NCBI GenBank assembly: GCA_947632415.1
Contig: CANRPB010000005.1
Location: 1-38,249, forward strand
DNA from: an uncultured Bacilli bacterium
GTDB lineage: Bacteria; Bacillota_I; Bacilli_A; RF39; UBA660
Length of the DNA: 38,249 nucleotides
Reading direction: 5' to 3'
How positions within the stretch are numbered: the first letter of the stretch is position 1; each line of letters opens with the position of its first letter. Below, piece after piece: positions 28,314-38,175 of the stretch. A program made the translations under genes and the position numbers. A model generated the notes under the pieces. It made no database searches and had not been told where the DNA came from. It saw only the letters and a list, made by a program, of their open reading frames with translations.

Positions 28314-29858
28314 ATGTATTATAATATGTTAAAAAAATATTCTTTTATATTTTTAATAGTATTGTTGTCCTTTATTTGTCTGCGAATATTTGTAATAGTT
28401 GATAACAAGGAAAGCAATGAGTCTATATATTCAACAAGAAAGGAATTAAAAGGTCATATTGCAAATATTACTATTAATAATGTTAGTGGTGTTTATAATA
28501 ATAACGATAATTCATTCTATTTTTATGTAAATAATTTAAACGATAGTAAAATTAATAATATAAAGATAAATTCATCTATTGATTTAGATTATAAAATAAT
28601 TGATAGAAATATTTTGAATTTTACAGATGGTAAATTGTTATTATACAATAATAAGTATTATCAAAATGTTAATTTAAAATTTGTATCTATACCAATAATC
28701 TCTATATCATCTACTCCTAATTTAAAAGAATCTTTAATTAATAAAAATCAAATTTCTAATCTTGCTCATGATATTATGTATAAGAATAATTTACAAAATG
28801 ATAAAATGTTAATAACTATAAACACTGGTGATGAACATTCAAATAATAATATTACATATAAAATGTATGGTGATTATCATGTTCGTGGTGGTTCAAGTCT
28901 ATTATATGATAAAAAATCATATAAAGTTAATCTATCCAAATCAATATTTTTATTTAATCAATCATTTTATAACGAATTTATTTTAGATGCATCATACACT
29001 GATTCATCAAAAATAAGAAATAAATTATCAAGTGATTTATGGAATGCAATAAATAATAATCAAAATGTGAACAATGACTTATATACAAGTTATGTGGAAC
29101 TATACATTGATGATGAGTATCAAGGATTATATATAATTAAAAATTCTGTTGACAAATATATGTTAAACTTATCTTCCGATGGCGTGCTAATAAAATACGA
29201 AACTGATATAAATGATTTTTATATTAATAATCTTTTATCAAATAATTTTAAATTAAATAATAATTTTTTTCTTAATTTTGAAATAAAGTATTCCAATAAT
29301 TATCAAAAATCATCTGAATTATTTGTTAATAGATTAAAAAATGTTTACGATAATGACTATAGTTATAAGTCAGTAGTAAATAATTATCATATTGACAATT
29401 ATGTTAATTATAAAGTTTTAATTGGTTTGATAATGGGAGTAGACAATACAACAAAAAATCAATATCTTTCCATGCAAAATAGTAAAGACAAATTGTTGAT
29501 AACACCTTGGGATATGGATTTGAGCTTTGGAGACAATTGGGATGTTAGCAGTTTTAATGGAGAATCATTCGATGCTAATAGTTATTTAAATGGTAATTGG
29601 TTGGATGAGTATGTTTTAGAATCAAATCAATTAAATAATTTAATAAAACAAAGATATTGGGAACTTAGAAAAGATACTATAACAATGGATAATATAAATA
29701 AATACTTAGATGAATACAAAGAATTACTTGTTAGTAGTGGTGCTGCTAAAAGAGATAGTGATAGATGGTATGATTATGATATCGAATATGAAATAGAACA
29801 AATAAGAAAGTGGGCAAATAACAGAATAATTTTTCTAGATGAATATTTTAAGATATAA
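28314..29858 (+). CDS. CotH kinase family protein
   Basis: N-terminal TM; KMYGDYHVRGGSSLLYDKKSYKVNLSKS, LYIDDEYQGLYIIKNSVDKYML, LLITPWDMDLSFGDNW. Confidence 0.88.
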   Translation: MYYNMLKKYSFIFLIVLLSFICLRIFVIVDNKESNESIYSTRKELKGHIANITINNVSGVYNNNDNSFYFYVNNLNDSKINNIKINSSIDLDYKIIDRNILNFTDGKLLLYNNKYYQNVNLKFVSIPIISISSTPNLKESLINKNQISNLAHDIMYKNNLQNDKMLITINTGDEHSNNNITYKMYGDYHVRGGSSLLYDKKSYKVNLSKSIFLFNQSFYNEFILDASYTDSSKIRNKLSSDLWNAINNNQNVNNDLYTSYVELYIDDEYQGLYIIKNSVDKYMLNLSSDGVLIKYETDINDFYINNLLSNNFKLNNNFFLNFEIKYSNNYQKSSELFVNRLKNVYDNDYSYKSVVNNYHIDNYVNYKVLIGLIMGVDNTTKNQYLSMQNSKDKLLITPWDMDLSFGDNWDVSSFNGESFDANSYLNGNWLDEYVLESNQLNNLIKQRYWELRKDTITMDNINKYLDEYKELLVSSGAAKRDSDRWYDYDIEYEIEQIRKWANNRIIFLDEYFKI

Positions 29859-29909
29859 TTAATATGTTTTATGTGTTATAATATAACCATTATTTTTAGG
29901 AGGTAATCT

Positions 29910-30608
29910 ATGTTTAGATATGAAAAAAAATATAAAATAAATAATTTGCAAATTGAACAAATAAAAAATAGATTATCTTCTATAATGAATTTGGACAGCA
30001 ATTTAAGTAATGACGGATACTATAGTATTAGAAGTATTTATTTTGACGATTACTGTGATACTAACCTAAATCAAGTAATTAACGGGCTAAGTGAAAGATT
30101 CAAATATCGAATTCGTTTCTATAATTATAATGATAACTACATAATGCTTGAAAAAAAATACAAAATAAACAATATGACCAAAAAAACAAATTGTAAATTG
30201 ACATCTTCACAAGTTAATGATATTATAAACAACCGTGATATTGTCATAACCAAGGAAAACCCTAAACTATTAAATGAATTTTATTTAATGATAAAAACAA
30301 GAAACTATACTCCAAAAATAATAATTGACTATGATAGAGTAGCCTATGTATATAGTGCTGGTAATGTAAGAATAACAATCGATTATAATTTGTCATGCAG
30401 TTATAAAATAAAAGACATCTTTGATAAAAATTTACCTAAAATACCATTAATGGATGAAGGTTATGCTATACTGGAAGTAAAATATGATGAATTTATCCCA
30501 GATTTCATTAGATATGCATTACAACTCAATGAATTGGAAAGAATATCTTATTCTAAATACAGCACAGGTAGATTAATGATTAAAGATGTAATAGGAGGAT
30601 GCTTATGA
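29910..30608 (+). CDS. VTC domain-containing protein (putative polyphosphate polymerase)
   Basis: FRYEKKYKI, YSIRSIYFDD, KYRIRFYNYNDNYIMLEKKYK, PKIIIDYDRVAYV, VRITIDYNL, ILEVKYDEFIPDFI, SYSKYSTGRLM. Confidence 0.9.
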   Translation: MFRYEKKYKINNLQIEQIKNRLSSIMNLDSNLSNDGYYSIRSIYFDDYCDTNLNQVINGLSERFKYRIRFYNYNDNYIMLEKKYKINNMTKKTNCKLTSSQVNDIINNRDIVITKENPKLLNEFYLMIKTRNYTPKIIIDYDRVAYVYSAGNVRITIDYNLSCSYKIKDIFDKNLPKIPLMDEGYAILEVKYDEFIPDFIRYALQLNELERISYSKYSTGRLMIKDVIGGCL

Positions 30609-31276
30609 GTTTTTCAGATATTTTCAAAAAGAATTTTCTAGACAATTTTACAGGTAATATTAGTGTTCAATTAGTATTCATAACCCTAATAATGTCACTT
30701 TTATTTTCGATAATTGTGTTTTTTGTTTACAAAATATCAAGCAAAAATACCATCTATTCTAAAAATTTCAACATAACTATGTCATTGATATCAATAATAA
30801 CAGCCAGTGTTGTTTTATCGATGCAAGCCAATATTGTTGTATCTCTTGGAATGGTAGGTGCTTTATCAATTGTCAGATTTAGAACGGCTATAAAAGAACC
30901 ACGAGATTTATTATTTTTATTTTGGTCGATTAGTAATGGTATAATAATAGGAGCAGGTATATATTCAATAGTATTTATCTTAGCAATCGTAATAACCGTA
31001 GGATTACTTGGATTTGATTTAATACCAAGCACTAAAATACCATACTTATTAATTATTAATGTTGATAACATAGAAGCCCTTGATAACACGATTAAAATAT
31101 TAAAAGAAGAAAAAATAAAATATCATATAAAATCACGAAATATATCTAAAGGAAAGATTGATGCCGTGATAGAATTATCAACCAAAAAAACAGATCAACT
31201 GTTTGAAAATTTAAGCAAAATAAATGGAATTACTAACTTTAATTTATTAAGTCAAGATGGAGAATGTCAATTTTAA
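30605..31276 (+). CDS. DUF4956 domain-containing membrane protein
   Basis: TM-rich N-terminus, VSLGMVGALSIVRFRTAIKEPRDLLFLFWSISNGIIIGAG; overlaps the end of the VTC gene. Confidence 0.9.
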   Translation: MSFSDIFKKNFLDNFTGNISVQLVFITLIMSLLFSIIVFFVYKISSKNTIYSKNFNITMSLISIITASVVLSMQANIVVSLGMVGALSIVRFRTAIKEPRDLLFLFWSISNGIIIGAGIYSIVFILAIVITVGLLGFDLIPSTKIPYLLIINVDNIEALDNTIKILKEEKIKYHIKSRNISKGKIDAVIELSTKKTDQLFENLSKINGITNFNLLSQDGECQF

Positions 31277-31288
31277 CATTCTTTTTTC
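31262..31288 (+). terminator. Terminator overlapping the DUF4956 stop codon
   Basis: GAATGT-caatttta-ACATTC followed by TTTTTTC. Confidence 0.7.
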
Positions 31289-31317
31289 TTTACTAAAAAA
31301 GTATATTCGTTTATAAT
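31289..31317 (+). promoter_or_regulatory. Putative sigma-A promoter (TTTACT - 17 nt - TATAAT)
   Basis: TTTACT 31289-31294, TATAAT 31312-31317, just upstream of a new GT gene. Confidence 0.7.
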
Positions 31318-31333
31318 GATAATAGGTGGTAAT

Positions 31334-32449
31334 ATGAAAAAAATAACGATCTTAGCGTTACACTTAGGGTATGGTGGTATCGAAAGAGCCATCACTGATC
31401 TAGCCAATAGTTTAGCAAACGATTATTCAGTAAATATTGTCTCCACCTACAAACTATATGATAAACCAGTAAATAAATTAGATAGAAAAGTAAAAGTTAC
31501 ATATTTAACAGATTTAAAACCAAATCAAAAAGAATTTAAACAAGCCTTAAAAAAATTAAAACTAATTACAACTATTAAAGAAGGAATAAAAGGTATAAAA
31601 ATACTTAAATTAAAAAAGCAATTAATGATAAACTACATAAAACAGTGTGATAGTGATATCATAATTTCCACACGTGATATTCATAACGAATGGTTGGGAT
31701 TATATGGTAATAATCAATCACTAAAAATAGGGTGGGAACACAATCATCACCATGGAAACATTAAATATGCAAACAAAATAATAAAAAGTGTTAAAAATTT
31801 AGATTATCTTGTTTTAGTTTCTAAAGATTTAAAAGAATTCTATCAAGATAAAGTAGTGCCAAAATGTGTATATATACCTAACTTAGTTGAAAAAGCCCCC
31901 AAAGTTTCTAAACTAGAAGAAAAAAATATAACTGCAATTGGTCGACTTTCTAAAGAAAAGGGTTTTAGTGATTTAATCGATGTTTTTGCCCTTGTTCATA
32001 ACAAATATCCAGACTGGAAACTTCATATAGTGGGAGATGGTGATGAAAAAGAAAAAATAATAACTAAAATAAAAAAATATAATCTAGAAAAAAATATTAT
32101 TCTCCATGGTTTTTTAGATAAAAATAAAATAGGAAAAGTTCTTGAAAAAACATCAATATACACTATGACATCATTAACTGAATCATTTGGTATTGTTTTA
32201 CTGGAAGCTTTTTCTTATGGTATACCATGTGTAGCCTTTGATAGTGCTGAAGGCGCAAGAGAATTAATTAGTAATAACTGGGACGGATACTTAATAAAAA
32301 ATCGTGATAATGAAGAAATGGCAAAGAGAATATGTCACTTAATAGGAAATTACAATAGAAGGTTTATCATGGGACAAAATGGCTTAAAAAAAATAAACCA
32401 GTATACATTAGATGAAGTCAAAAAAAAATGGATACAGATTATTAAGTAG
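31334..32449 (+). CDS. Glycosyltransferase family 4
   Basis: LGYGGIERAITDLANSLA, AIGRLSKEKGFSDLI, TSLTESFGIVLLEAFSYGIPCVAFDSAEGARELI. Confidence 0.93.
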   Translation: MKKITILALHLGYGGIERAITDLANSLANDYSVNIVSTYKLYDKPVNKLDRKVKVTYLTDLKPNQKEFKQALKKLKLITTIKEGIKGIKILKLKKQLMINYIKQCDSDIIISTRDIHNEWLGLYGNNQSLKIGWEHNHHHGNIKYANKIIKSVKNLDYLVLVSKDLKEFYQDKVVPKCVYIPNLVEKAPKVSKLEEKNITAIGRLSKEKGFSDLIDVFALVHNKYPDWKLHIVGDGDEKEKIITKIKKYNLEKNIILHGFLDKNKIGKVLEKTSIYTMTSLTESFGIVLLEAFSYGIPCVAFDSAEGARELISNNWDGYLIKNRDNEEMAKRICHLIGNYNRRFIMGQNGLKKINQYTLDEVKKKWIQIIK

Positions 32450-32456
32450 GTGAAGT

Positions 32457-32924
32457 ATGAAAAAAGTATTATTTATATCAAGTACAGGTGGACATTTAAA
32501 TGAATTATTACAACTAAAAAAAACAATGAAAAAATATGACTCATACATCATCACTGAAAAAACAAAGTCAACAATGAGTTTGAAAAATAAATACCAGGAT
32601 AAAATTTATTACTTAGTTTACGGAACCAAATCACACTTTAGTTATATCTATAAATTTCCGTATAATGCTATTAAGAGTTTTTATTATTTTTTAAAAATTC
32701 GCCCTCAAGTTGTCGTTACAACCGGAGCGCATACAGCGGTAGTAATGTGTTATATCGCTAAATTATTTAGAAAAAAAGTCATCTATATCGAAACATTTGC
32801 CAATATTCATACTAAAACTATGTCAGGTAAACTAGTGTATCCAATAGCTGATATGTTTATCGTTCAATGGAAAAGTATGTTAAAACTTTACCCTAAGGCA
32901 GTATATGGAGGTTGGATTTTCTAA
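32457..32924 (+). CDS. PssD/Cps14F-like (Alg14 family) glycosyltransferase subunit
   Basis: MKKVLFISSTGGHLNELLQL...PQVVVTTGAHTAVVMCYIAKLFRKKVIYIETFA. Confidence 0.9.
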   Translation: MKKVLFISSTGGHLNELLQLKKTMKKYDSYIITEKTKSTMSLKNKYQDKIYYLVYGTKSHFSYIYKFPYNAIKSFYYFLKIRPQVVVTTGAHTAVVMCYIAKLFRKKVIYIETFANIHTKTMSGKLVYPIADMFIVQWKSMLKLYPKAVYGGWIF

Positions 32925-33400
32925 TGATATTTGTTTCTCTAGGTACACAAGATAAAAGCTTCACGCGACTTTTAAAAGCTATCGATAAAAATATTAATGA
33001 AGGAAATATTAAAGATAAAGTCGTAGTACAGGCAGGATGTACAAAGTATAAATCAGATAAAATGGAAATACATGATTTAATGTCTATGGAAGAGTTTGCT
33101 AATTATATTGAAAAATGTGATTTATTGATTACTCATGGAGGAGTGGGGACTATCTTGGATGGTCTTAAGCATCAAAAAAAAATCTTGGCTTTTCCTCGTT
33201 TGCGAGAATATGCTGAACATGTTAATAATCATCAACAGGAGATAATAAAAGAATTTTATGAAAATGGCTATATACTAACGGGTGATATAAAGGACTTGTC
33301 ATCTCTTCTAAAACAACTTGAAGATTTTACTCCTAAAAAATATAAGTCAAATAATTATAAGTTTAACAAAATAATAAGTAATTATATAGATAATATTTGA
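32924..33400 (+). CDS. PssE/Cps14G-like (Alg13 family) glycosyltransferase subunit
   Basis: MIFVSLGTQDKSFTRLLKAID...DLLITHGGVGTILDGL...FPRLREYAEHVNNHQ. ATG overlaps the upstream TAA. Confidence 0.9.
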   Translation: MIFVSLGTQDKSFTRLLKAIDKNINEGNIKDKVVVQAGCTKYKSDKMEIHDLMSMEEFANYIEKCDLLITHGGVGTILDGLKHQKKILAFPRLREYAEHVNNHQQEIIKEFYENGYILTGDIKDLSSLLKQLEDFTPKKYKSNNYKFNKIISNYIDNI

Positions 33401-33440
33401 TTTTTAACTGTTTTGGGTTATAATTATAATGGAGGTACAT

Positions 33441-34445
33441 ATGAAGATATTAGTTACAGGTGGAACTGGATATATAGGAAGTCATACTTGCGTAGAATTA
33501 TTGGATGCAGGTTATGAAATAGTTGTTATTGACAATTTTTCTAACTCCCAACCGGATGTATTGGACAAAATAAAAATGATCACTCGAAAAGATTTTAAAT
33601 TTTATAAGGGTGATGTTTGTGATAAAGAAATATTGCAGATGATATTCAAAGAAAACAAGATAGATGCTGTGGTACATTTTGCAGGTTTTAAGGCTGTAGG
33701 TGAATCAGTCATTAAGCCTCTTATGTATTATCGTAACAACATAGATTCAACATTATCACTACTAGAAGTAATGAACGAATATAATTGTAAAAAAATCGTA
33801 TTTTCATCAAGCGCTACTGTGTATGGGAAACCAGATAAATTACCAATCAAAGAGAACTTTTCTCTTAAAACTACAAATCCATATGGCGCAACTAAATTAA
33901 TGATTGAAGATATTTTAAGAGATTTGTATATATCAGATAATGACTGGAGTATAGCTATATTAAGATATTTTAATCCTATTGGTGCGCATGCCAGTGGTTT
34001 AATTGGAGAGAATCCTAATGATATACCTAATAACCTTATGCCATATATCGTTAAGGTAGCAACCAAAGAATTAGAATGTCTAAATATCTTTGGTGATGAT
34101 TATGATACTTTAGATGGAACTGGTGTTAGAGACTATATTCATGTTGTTGATTTAAGTAAAGGACATATTAAAGCAATTGAAAAGGTTATTAAAGACAAAG
34201 GCGTAGATGCTTATAATCTTGGAACTGGCCGAGGATATAGTGTTTTGGAGTTGGTTAATACGTTCATGAAAGTAAACAATGTTAAAATTAATTACAAAAT
34301 TGTAGGGAGACGTCCAGGTGATATCGATGCTTGTTATGCAGACCCAAGTTATGCTAAAGAAAAACTGGGATGGAGTGCTTCCTTAGGTATCGAGCAAATG
34401 TGCAAAGATGCCTACAACTTTATAAAAAAAATAGAGGAGATGTAA
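33441..34445 (+). CDS. galE: UDP-glucose 4-epimerase
   Basis: MKILVTGGTGYIGSHTCVELL, SSSATVYG, NPYGATK, GRRPGDIDACYADPS. ATG 33441 follows GGAGG. Confidence 0.96.
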   Translation: MKILVTGGTGYIGSHTCVELLDAGYEIVVIDNFSNSQPDVLDKIKMITRKDFKFYKGDVCDKEILQMIFKENKIDAVVHFAGFKAVGESVIKPLMYYRNNIDSTLSLLEVMNEYNCKKIVFSSSATVYGKPDKLPIKENFSLKTTNPYGATKLMIEDILRDLYISDNDWSIAILRYFNPIGAHASGLIGENPNDIPNNLMPYIVKVATKELECLNIFGDDYDTLDGTGVRDYIHVVDLSKGHIKAIEKVIKDKGVDAYNLGTGRGYSVLELVNTFMKVNNVKINYKIVGRRPGDIDACYADPSYAKEKLGWSASLGIEQMCKDAYNFIKKIEEM

Positions 34446-34447
34446 AA

Positions 34448-35473
34448 ATGAAAAGTGTTGCTATAAAAGCAAAAAGAGAATTTGAAATTAAAGAAATAGA
34501 AGAACCAAAGGTTAATAATAAAGATGTTATAGTTGAAGTAAAAAAGAGTGGTATTTGTGGTTCAGATATCCACTACTGGGTTAATGGAGAACCTAAGGGA
34601 TTAGTAATGGGACATGAGTTTTGTGGAAATGTCATTGATCCAGGTGATAGAGAAGATTTAAAAGTAGGAGATAGAGTAACTGCTTTACCAATCTCACCAT
34701 GTGGGAAGTGTTCTGCGTGTCAAAGTGGTAATATGCAATATTGTTCTCAAACTTGGAATGAGGCTGTTGGGTTATCTTTAAATAATCCAGGTGGTTTAGC
34801 ACCAAAATTAAGAGTTCGTTCGGATATGGTTTTAAAAATACCGGATAACGTAAGTTATGAAGAAGGGGCTATGGTAGAACCAACGGCTGTAGGACTTCAT
34901 GCTATTCACTTGGCTGACATAAAAGTAGGTGATAAAGTATTAGTAGTAGGTGGCGGAATAATTGGTCTAGTATCAGCGATGTTTGCTAAAAAAGAGGGAG
35001 CAAGTTTAGTAGCGCTTTCAGAGACGAATGATGCTCGTGGAAAAAAGGCGCAACAGTTAGGAGTAGCTGATATTTGGTATGATGCTAAAGATCCTGAATT
35101 AACAAACAAGATAATGCAAGAAACAAATGGTGGTTTTGATGTTGTAATTGAATGTGTTGGTGCTGCTCCAGCAGTTAATAGTGCATTAGTGAATGTAAAG
35201 CAAGGCGGAACAGTTGTCTTAGTCGGTGTTTCTAATGAACCAATTTCTTTTTACTCTATTATGGCAGTAATGAAAGAATTAAAGGTTCAAGGGGCTATAG
35301 CGTACACTAAGGAAGAGTTTAAAACATGTATTGATTTGATTGCTAATAAATTAATTGATGTTTCTAAATTTGTAGATGATATTGTAGGACTTGAAAAAGT
35401 GCAGTCTTCATATGAAAGATTAACATCTGGAAGTGACAGTGCTGTTAAAATATTAGTAGATCCTAATAAGTAG
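34448..35473 (+). CDS. Zinc-dependent medium-chain alcohol/polyol dehydrogenase
   Basis: KSGICGSDIHYWVNG, GHEFCGNV, CGKCSACQSGNMQYC, VVGGGIIGLVSAMFAK. Confidence 0.93.
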   Translation: MKSVAIKAKREFEIKEIEEPKVNNKDVIVEVKKSGICGSDIHYWVNGEPKGLVMGHEFCGNVIDPGDREDLKVGDRVTALPISPCGKCSACQSGNMQYCSQTWNEAVGLSLNNPGGLAPKLRVRSDMVLKIPDNVSYEEGAMVEPTAVGLHAIHLADIKVGDKVLVVGGGIIGLVSAMFAKKEGASLVALSETNDARGKKAQQLGVADIWYDAKDPELTNKIMQETNGGFDVVIECVGAAPAVNSALVNVKQGGTVVLVGVSNEPISFYSIMAVMKELKVQGAIAYTKEEFKTCIDLIANKLIDVSKFVDDIVGLEKVQSSYERLTSGSDSAVKILVDPNK

Positions 35474-35475
35474 TA

Positions 35476-35500
35476 AATACGATTATATCGTATTTTTCTA
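35476..35500 (+). terminator. Intrinsic terminator
   Basis: AATACGAT-TAT-ATCGTATT followed by TTT. Confidence 0.8.
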
Positions 35501-35520
35501 ATGTTAAAGGAAGTGATGAA

Positions 35521-38133
35521 GTGTTTTACAAACAAACTTTAGATGAAGTATTACAAGATTTAGATGCAAGTGAAGAAGGATTATCTGAGGATGAAGTTCA
35601 AAAGAGACTGAAAATATATGGTCAAAATATCATTGAAAACGAAAAGAAAGTAAGCAAAATATCTATTTTTCTAAAACAATTCCAAGATTCTATGATTATT
35701 ATGTTATTAATTGTATCGATTATTTCTTTTGTATATTCATATATTATGCATGAGTCTTTTACGGATACCATATTAATTGTTTTCATTGTTTTTCTAAATG
35801 CTTCAATGGGTTTTTTTCAAGAAACAAAGGCTGAAGCATCGCTCAATTCATTGAAAAAAGTAAATAATTGTAAAGTCAAAGTAAAAAGAAATAATATTAT
35901 ATATTTATGTGATTCGGCTAATCTAGTACCAGGAGATATTATTATTTTGGAGGCTGGTGATAAAATACCTGCTGATGCTCGAGTAATAAAAGAATATTCA
36001 TCATTAGTTGATGAGTCAATTTTAACTGGAGAAAGTTTGAGCGTAGAGAAAAATAGTAATGTCATTATTGATGATGTTATAATTAATGATAGATGTAATA
36101 TGGTATATTCAGGATGTGATATTATTCATGGTAATATAACTGCTGTTATTTGTACTACAGGAATGAAGACAGAACTTGGAAAAATAGCTTCTTCTATCAT
36201 AGATAAAAAGGATGTACCGACGCCACTACAATTAAAAATAAGTGAAATTAGTAAAAATTTATCAGTTATTGTTATTTTTATTATTGGTTTTGTCTTTGCA
36301 TACAATATATTGGTTTTACATAACAATATAATTGATATAATTATGCTTTGTATTTCGTTAATGGTATCAGCTGTTCCTGAGGGATTACCAGCTGTTATAT
36401 CTATATGCTTGTCTTTAGGAGTTAAAGAAATGACTAATAAAAAAGCTTTAGTTAAAACTTTATCGTCTGTAGAAACGTTGGGGGCAACAGAAGTCATATG
36501 TTCTGATAAAACAGGGACTATTACTAAAAATCAGATGACTGTTGTAAAAGCATATGTTTATAATAAGTCTATTGATGAGTCTTTAGATACCAAAGAACTT
36601 TTAAATAATATGGTTTTATGTAATGATGTTGAATTTAGTGATGGAAAATATATAGGAGATCCAACTGAAACGGCTTTAGTTTATTACGCTATTAAAAATG
36701 ATAAAAATATTATGGACAAAACGAAAAAATACGAAAGAATAGGACTTGTTCCATTTGATTCGGAACGTAAAATGATGAGTACAATTAATAGAGTGGGTAA
36801 TAAAAATATTATGTATTCTAAGGGAAGTTTGGAGTCTATATTAGATAGATGTTCTCATTATATTATTAATGGTAAAATTCAAGAATTATCAAAAAAAGAG
36901 AAAGATGATTTATATATAATTTATGAAGAACTTGCTAAAGAGGCATTGAGAGTAATAAGTTTTGCTTATAAGGAAGTGCCTGATATTAGTAGTTTGAAAG
37001 AGGATGAATTATTAGAATTAGAGGATGATTTAATTTTTAGTGGTATGGTTGGTATGATAGATCCTCCACGTGATAATGTAATTGATTCGATTAATAGTTG
37101 TAAGGAAGCAGGTATTATTCCTGTGATGATAACAGGTGATAGTTTGACGACGGCGTTAGCTATTGCTAAAAACATTGGTTTAGCAACTAAAGATAGTGAA
37201 GGTATCGAGGGAAAAGAATTACGAAATTATTCTGATGAAGAAATGATTAATTTAGTTAAAAAATATCGTGTATATGCAAGGGTATCACCAGAAGATAAGG
37301 TAAAAATTGTAAAGGCATGGCAAAAAAACAATAAAGTAGTGGCGATGACGGGGGATGGAGTAAATGATGCTCCCGCTATTAAACTTGCTCATATTGGAAT
37401 TGGTATGGGTCAAAGTGGAACTGAAGTAACTAAAAGCGTTGCTGATGTGATACTATTAGATGATTGTTTTAATACGATTGTTAGTGCTGTTCGTGAAGGG
37501 AGAAGAATATATAATAATATTAGAAATGTTATTTTATATTCTTTGTCGAGCAATTTTGCAGAATTATTTATAGTTATCGTTGGAATGTTTTTAAATATTA
37601 ATATTTTACTTCCTATTCAAATTCTTTTTATTGATTTGTTTACTGATGCAATATTATCAATATGTATGGCTTTTGAAAAAGAGGGAAATAATATAATGAA
37701 GGAACCACCACATAAATCTAGCAAGCATTTTTTTACACCGTTTATGACATATTTTTTAATTTTATCAGCGGTAATTGAGTCAGCACTTATTTATTGGGTG
37801 TATATATTAGGATATAAATATTTTAATTTTGAAATAGCGCAAAGTATGGCTTTTCTATGTTTAATTGTTCAAGAAATGATTTTTGCATTTAATTGTCGTA
37901 ATGTAAAAGAACCGTTGATTAAACATGGTATATTTAGTAATAAATTTATGAATATTGGGTTATTAATTTTAATTATATTTCAAATAATAATATTTATAAG
38001 TCCAATTAAAAGTTTACTACATGTAGTTACTCTTAATTTTTATCAGGTAATGATTATAGTAATTGTTAATATTATTGCTTTCTTAATAATTGAATTGATA
38101 AAACCGATTATGGCAAAATTTTTAAACGATTAG
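35521..38133 (+). CDS. P-type cation-transporting ATPase (Ca2+ ATPase-like)
   Basis: SAVPEGLPAVISICL, CSDKTGTITKNQMTV, MITGDSLTTALAIAKNIG, AMTGDGVNDAPAIK. GTG start. Confidence 0.93.
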   Translation: MFYKQTLDEVLQDLDASEEGLSEDEVQKRLKIYGQNIIENEKKVSKISIFLKQFQDSMIIMLLIVSIISFVYSYIMHESFTDTILIVFIVFLNASMGFFQETKAEASLNSLKKVNNCKVKVKRNNIIYLCDSANLVPGDIIILEAGDKIPADARVIKEYSSLVDESILTGESLSVEKNSNVIIDDVIINDRCNMVYSGCDIIHGNITAVICTTGMKTELGKIASSIIDKKDVPTPLQLKISEISKNLSVIVIFIIGFVFAYNILVLHNNIIDIIMLCISLMVSAVPEGLPAVISICLSLGVKEMTNKKALVKTLSSVETLGATEVICSDKTGTITKNQMTVVKAYVYNKSIDESLDTKELLNNMVLCNDVEFSDGKYIGDPTETALVYYAIKNDKNIMDKTKKYERIGLVPFDSERKMMSTINRVGNKNIMYSKGSLESILDRCSHYIINGKIQELSKKEKDDLYIIYEELAKEALRVISFAYKEVPDISSLKEDELLELEDDLIFSGMVGMIDPPRDNVIDSINSCKEAGIIPVMITGDSLTTALAIAKNIGLATKDSEGIEGKELRNYSDEEMINLVKKYRVYARVSPEDKVKIVKAWQKNNKVVAMTGDGVNDAPAIKLAHIGIGMGQSGTEVTKSVADVILLDDCFNTIVSAVREGRRIYNNIRNVILYSLSSNFAELFIVIVGMFLNINILLPIQILFIDLFTDAILSICMAFEKEGNNIMKEPPHKSSKHFFTPFMTYFLILSAVIESALIYWVYILGYKYFNFEIAQSMAFLCLIVQEMIFAFNCRNVKEPLIKHGIFSNKFMNIGLLILIIFQIIIFISPIKSLLHVVTLNFYQVMIIVIVNIIAFLIIELIKPIMAKFLND

Positions 38134-38175
38134 GGGTTTTATTTTGTTAAACTATATATTATAATATATATAGTT

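Noticed and set aside
36126-36497. 123-aa minus-strand ORF and other antisense ORFs in the P-type ATPase and galE
   Set aside because: Antisense to strongly conserved coding sequence; typical AT-rich shadow ORFs.
38151-38173. AT-only near-palindrome ACTATATATTATAATATATATAGT before the tRNA
   Set aside because: Simple alternating AT sequence; likely promoter/AT-rich spacer rather than an operator.
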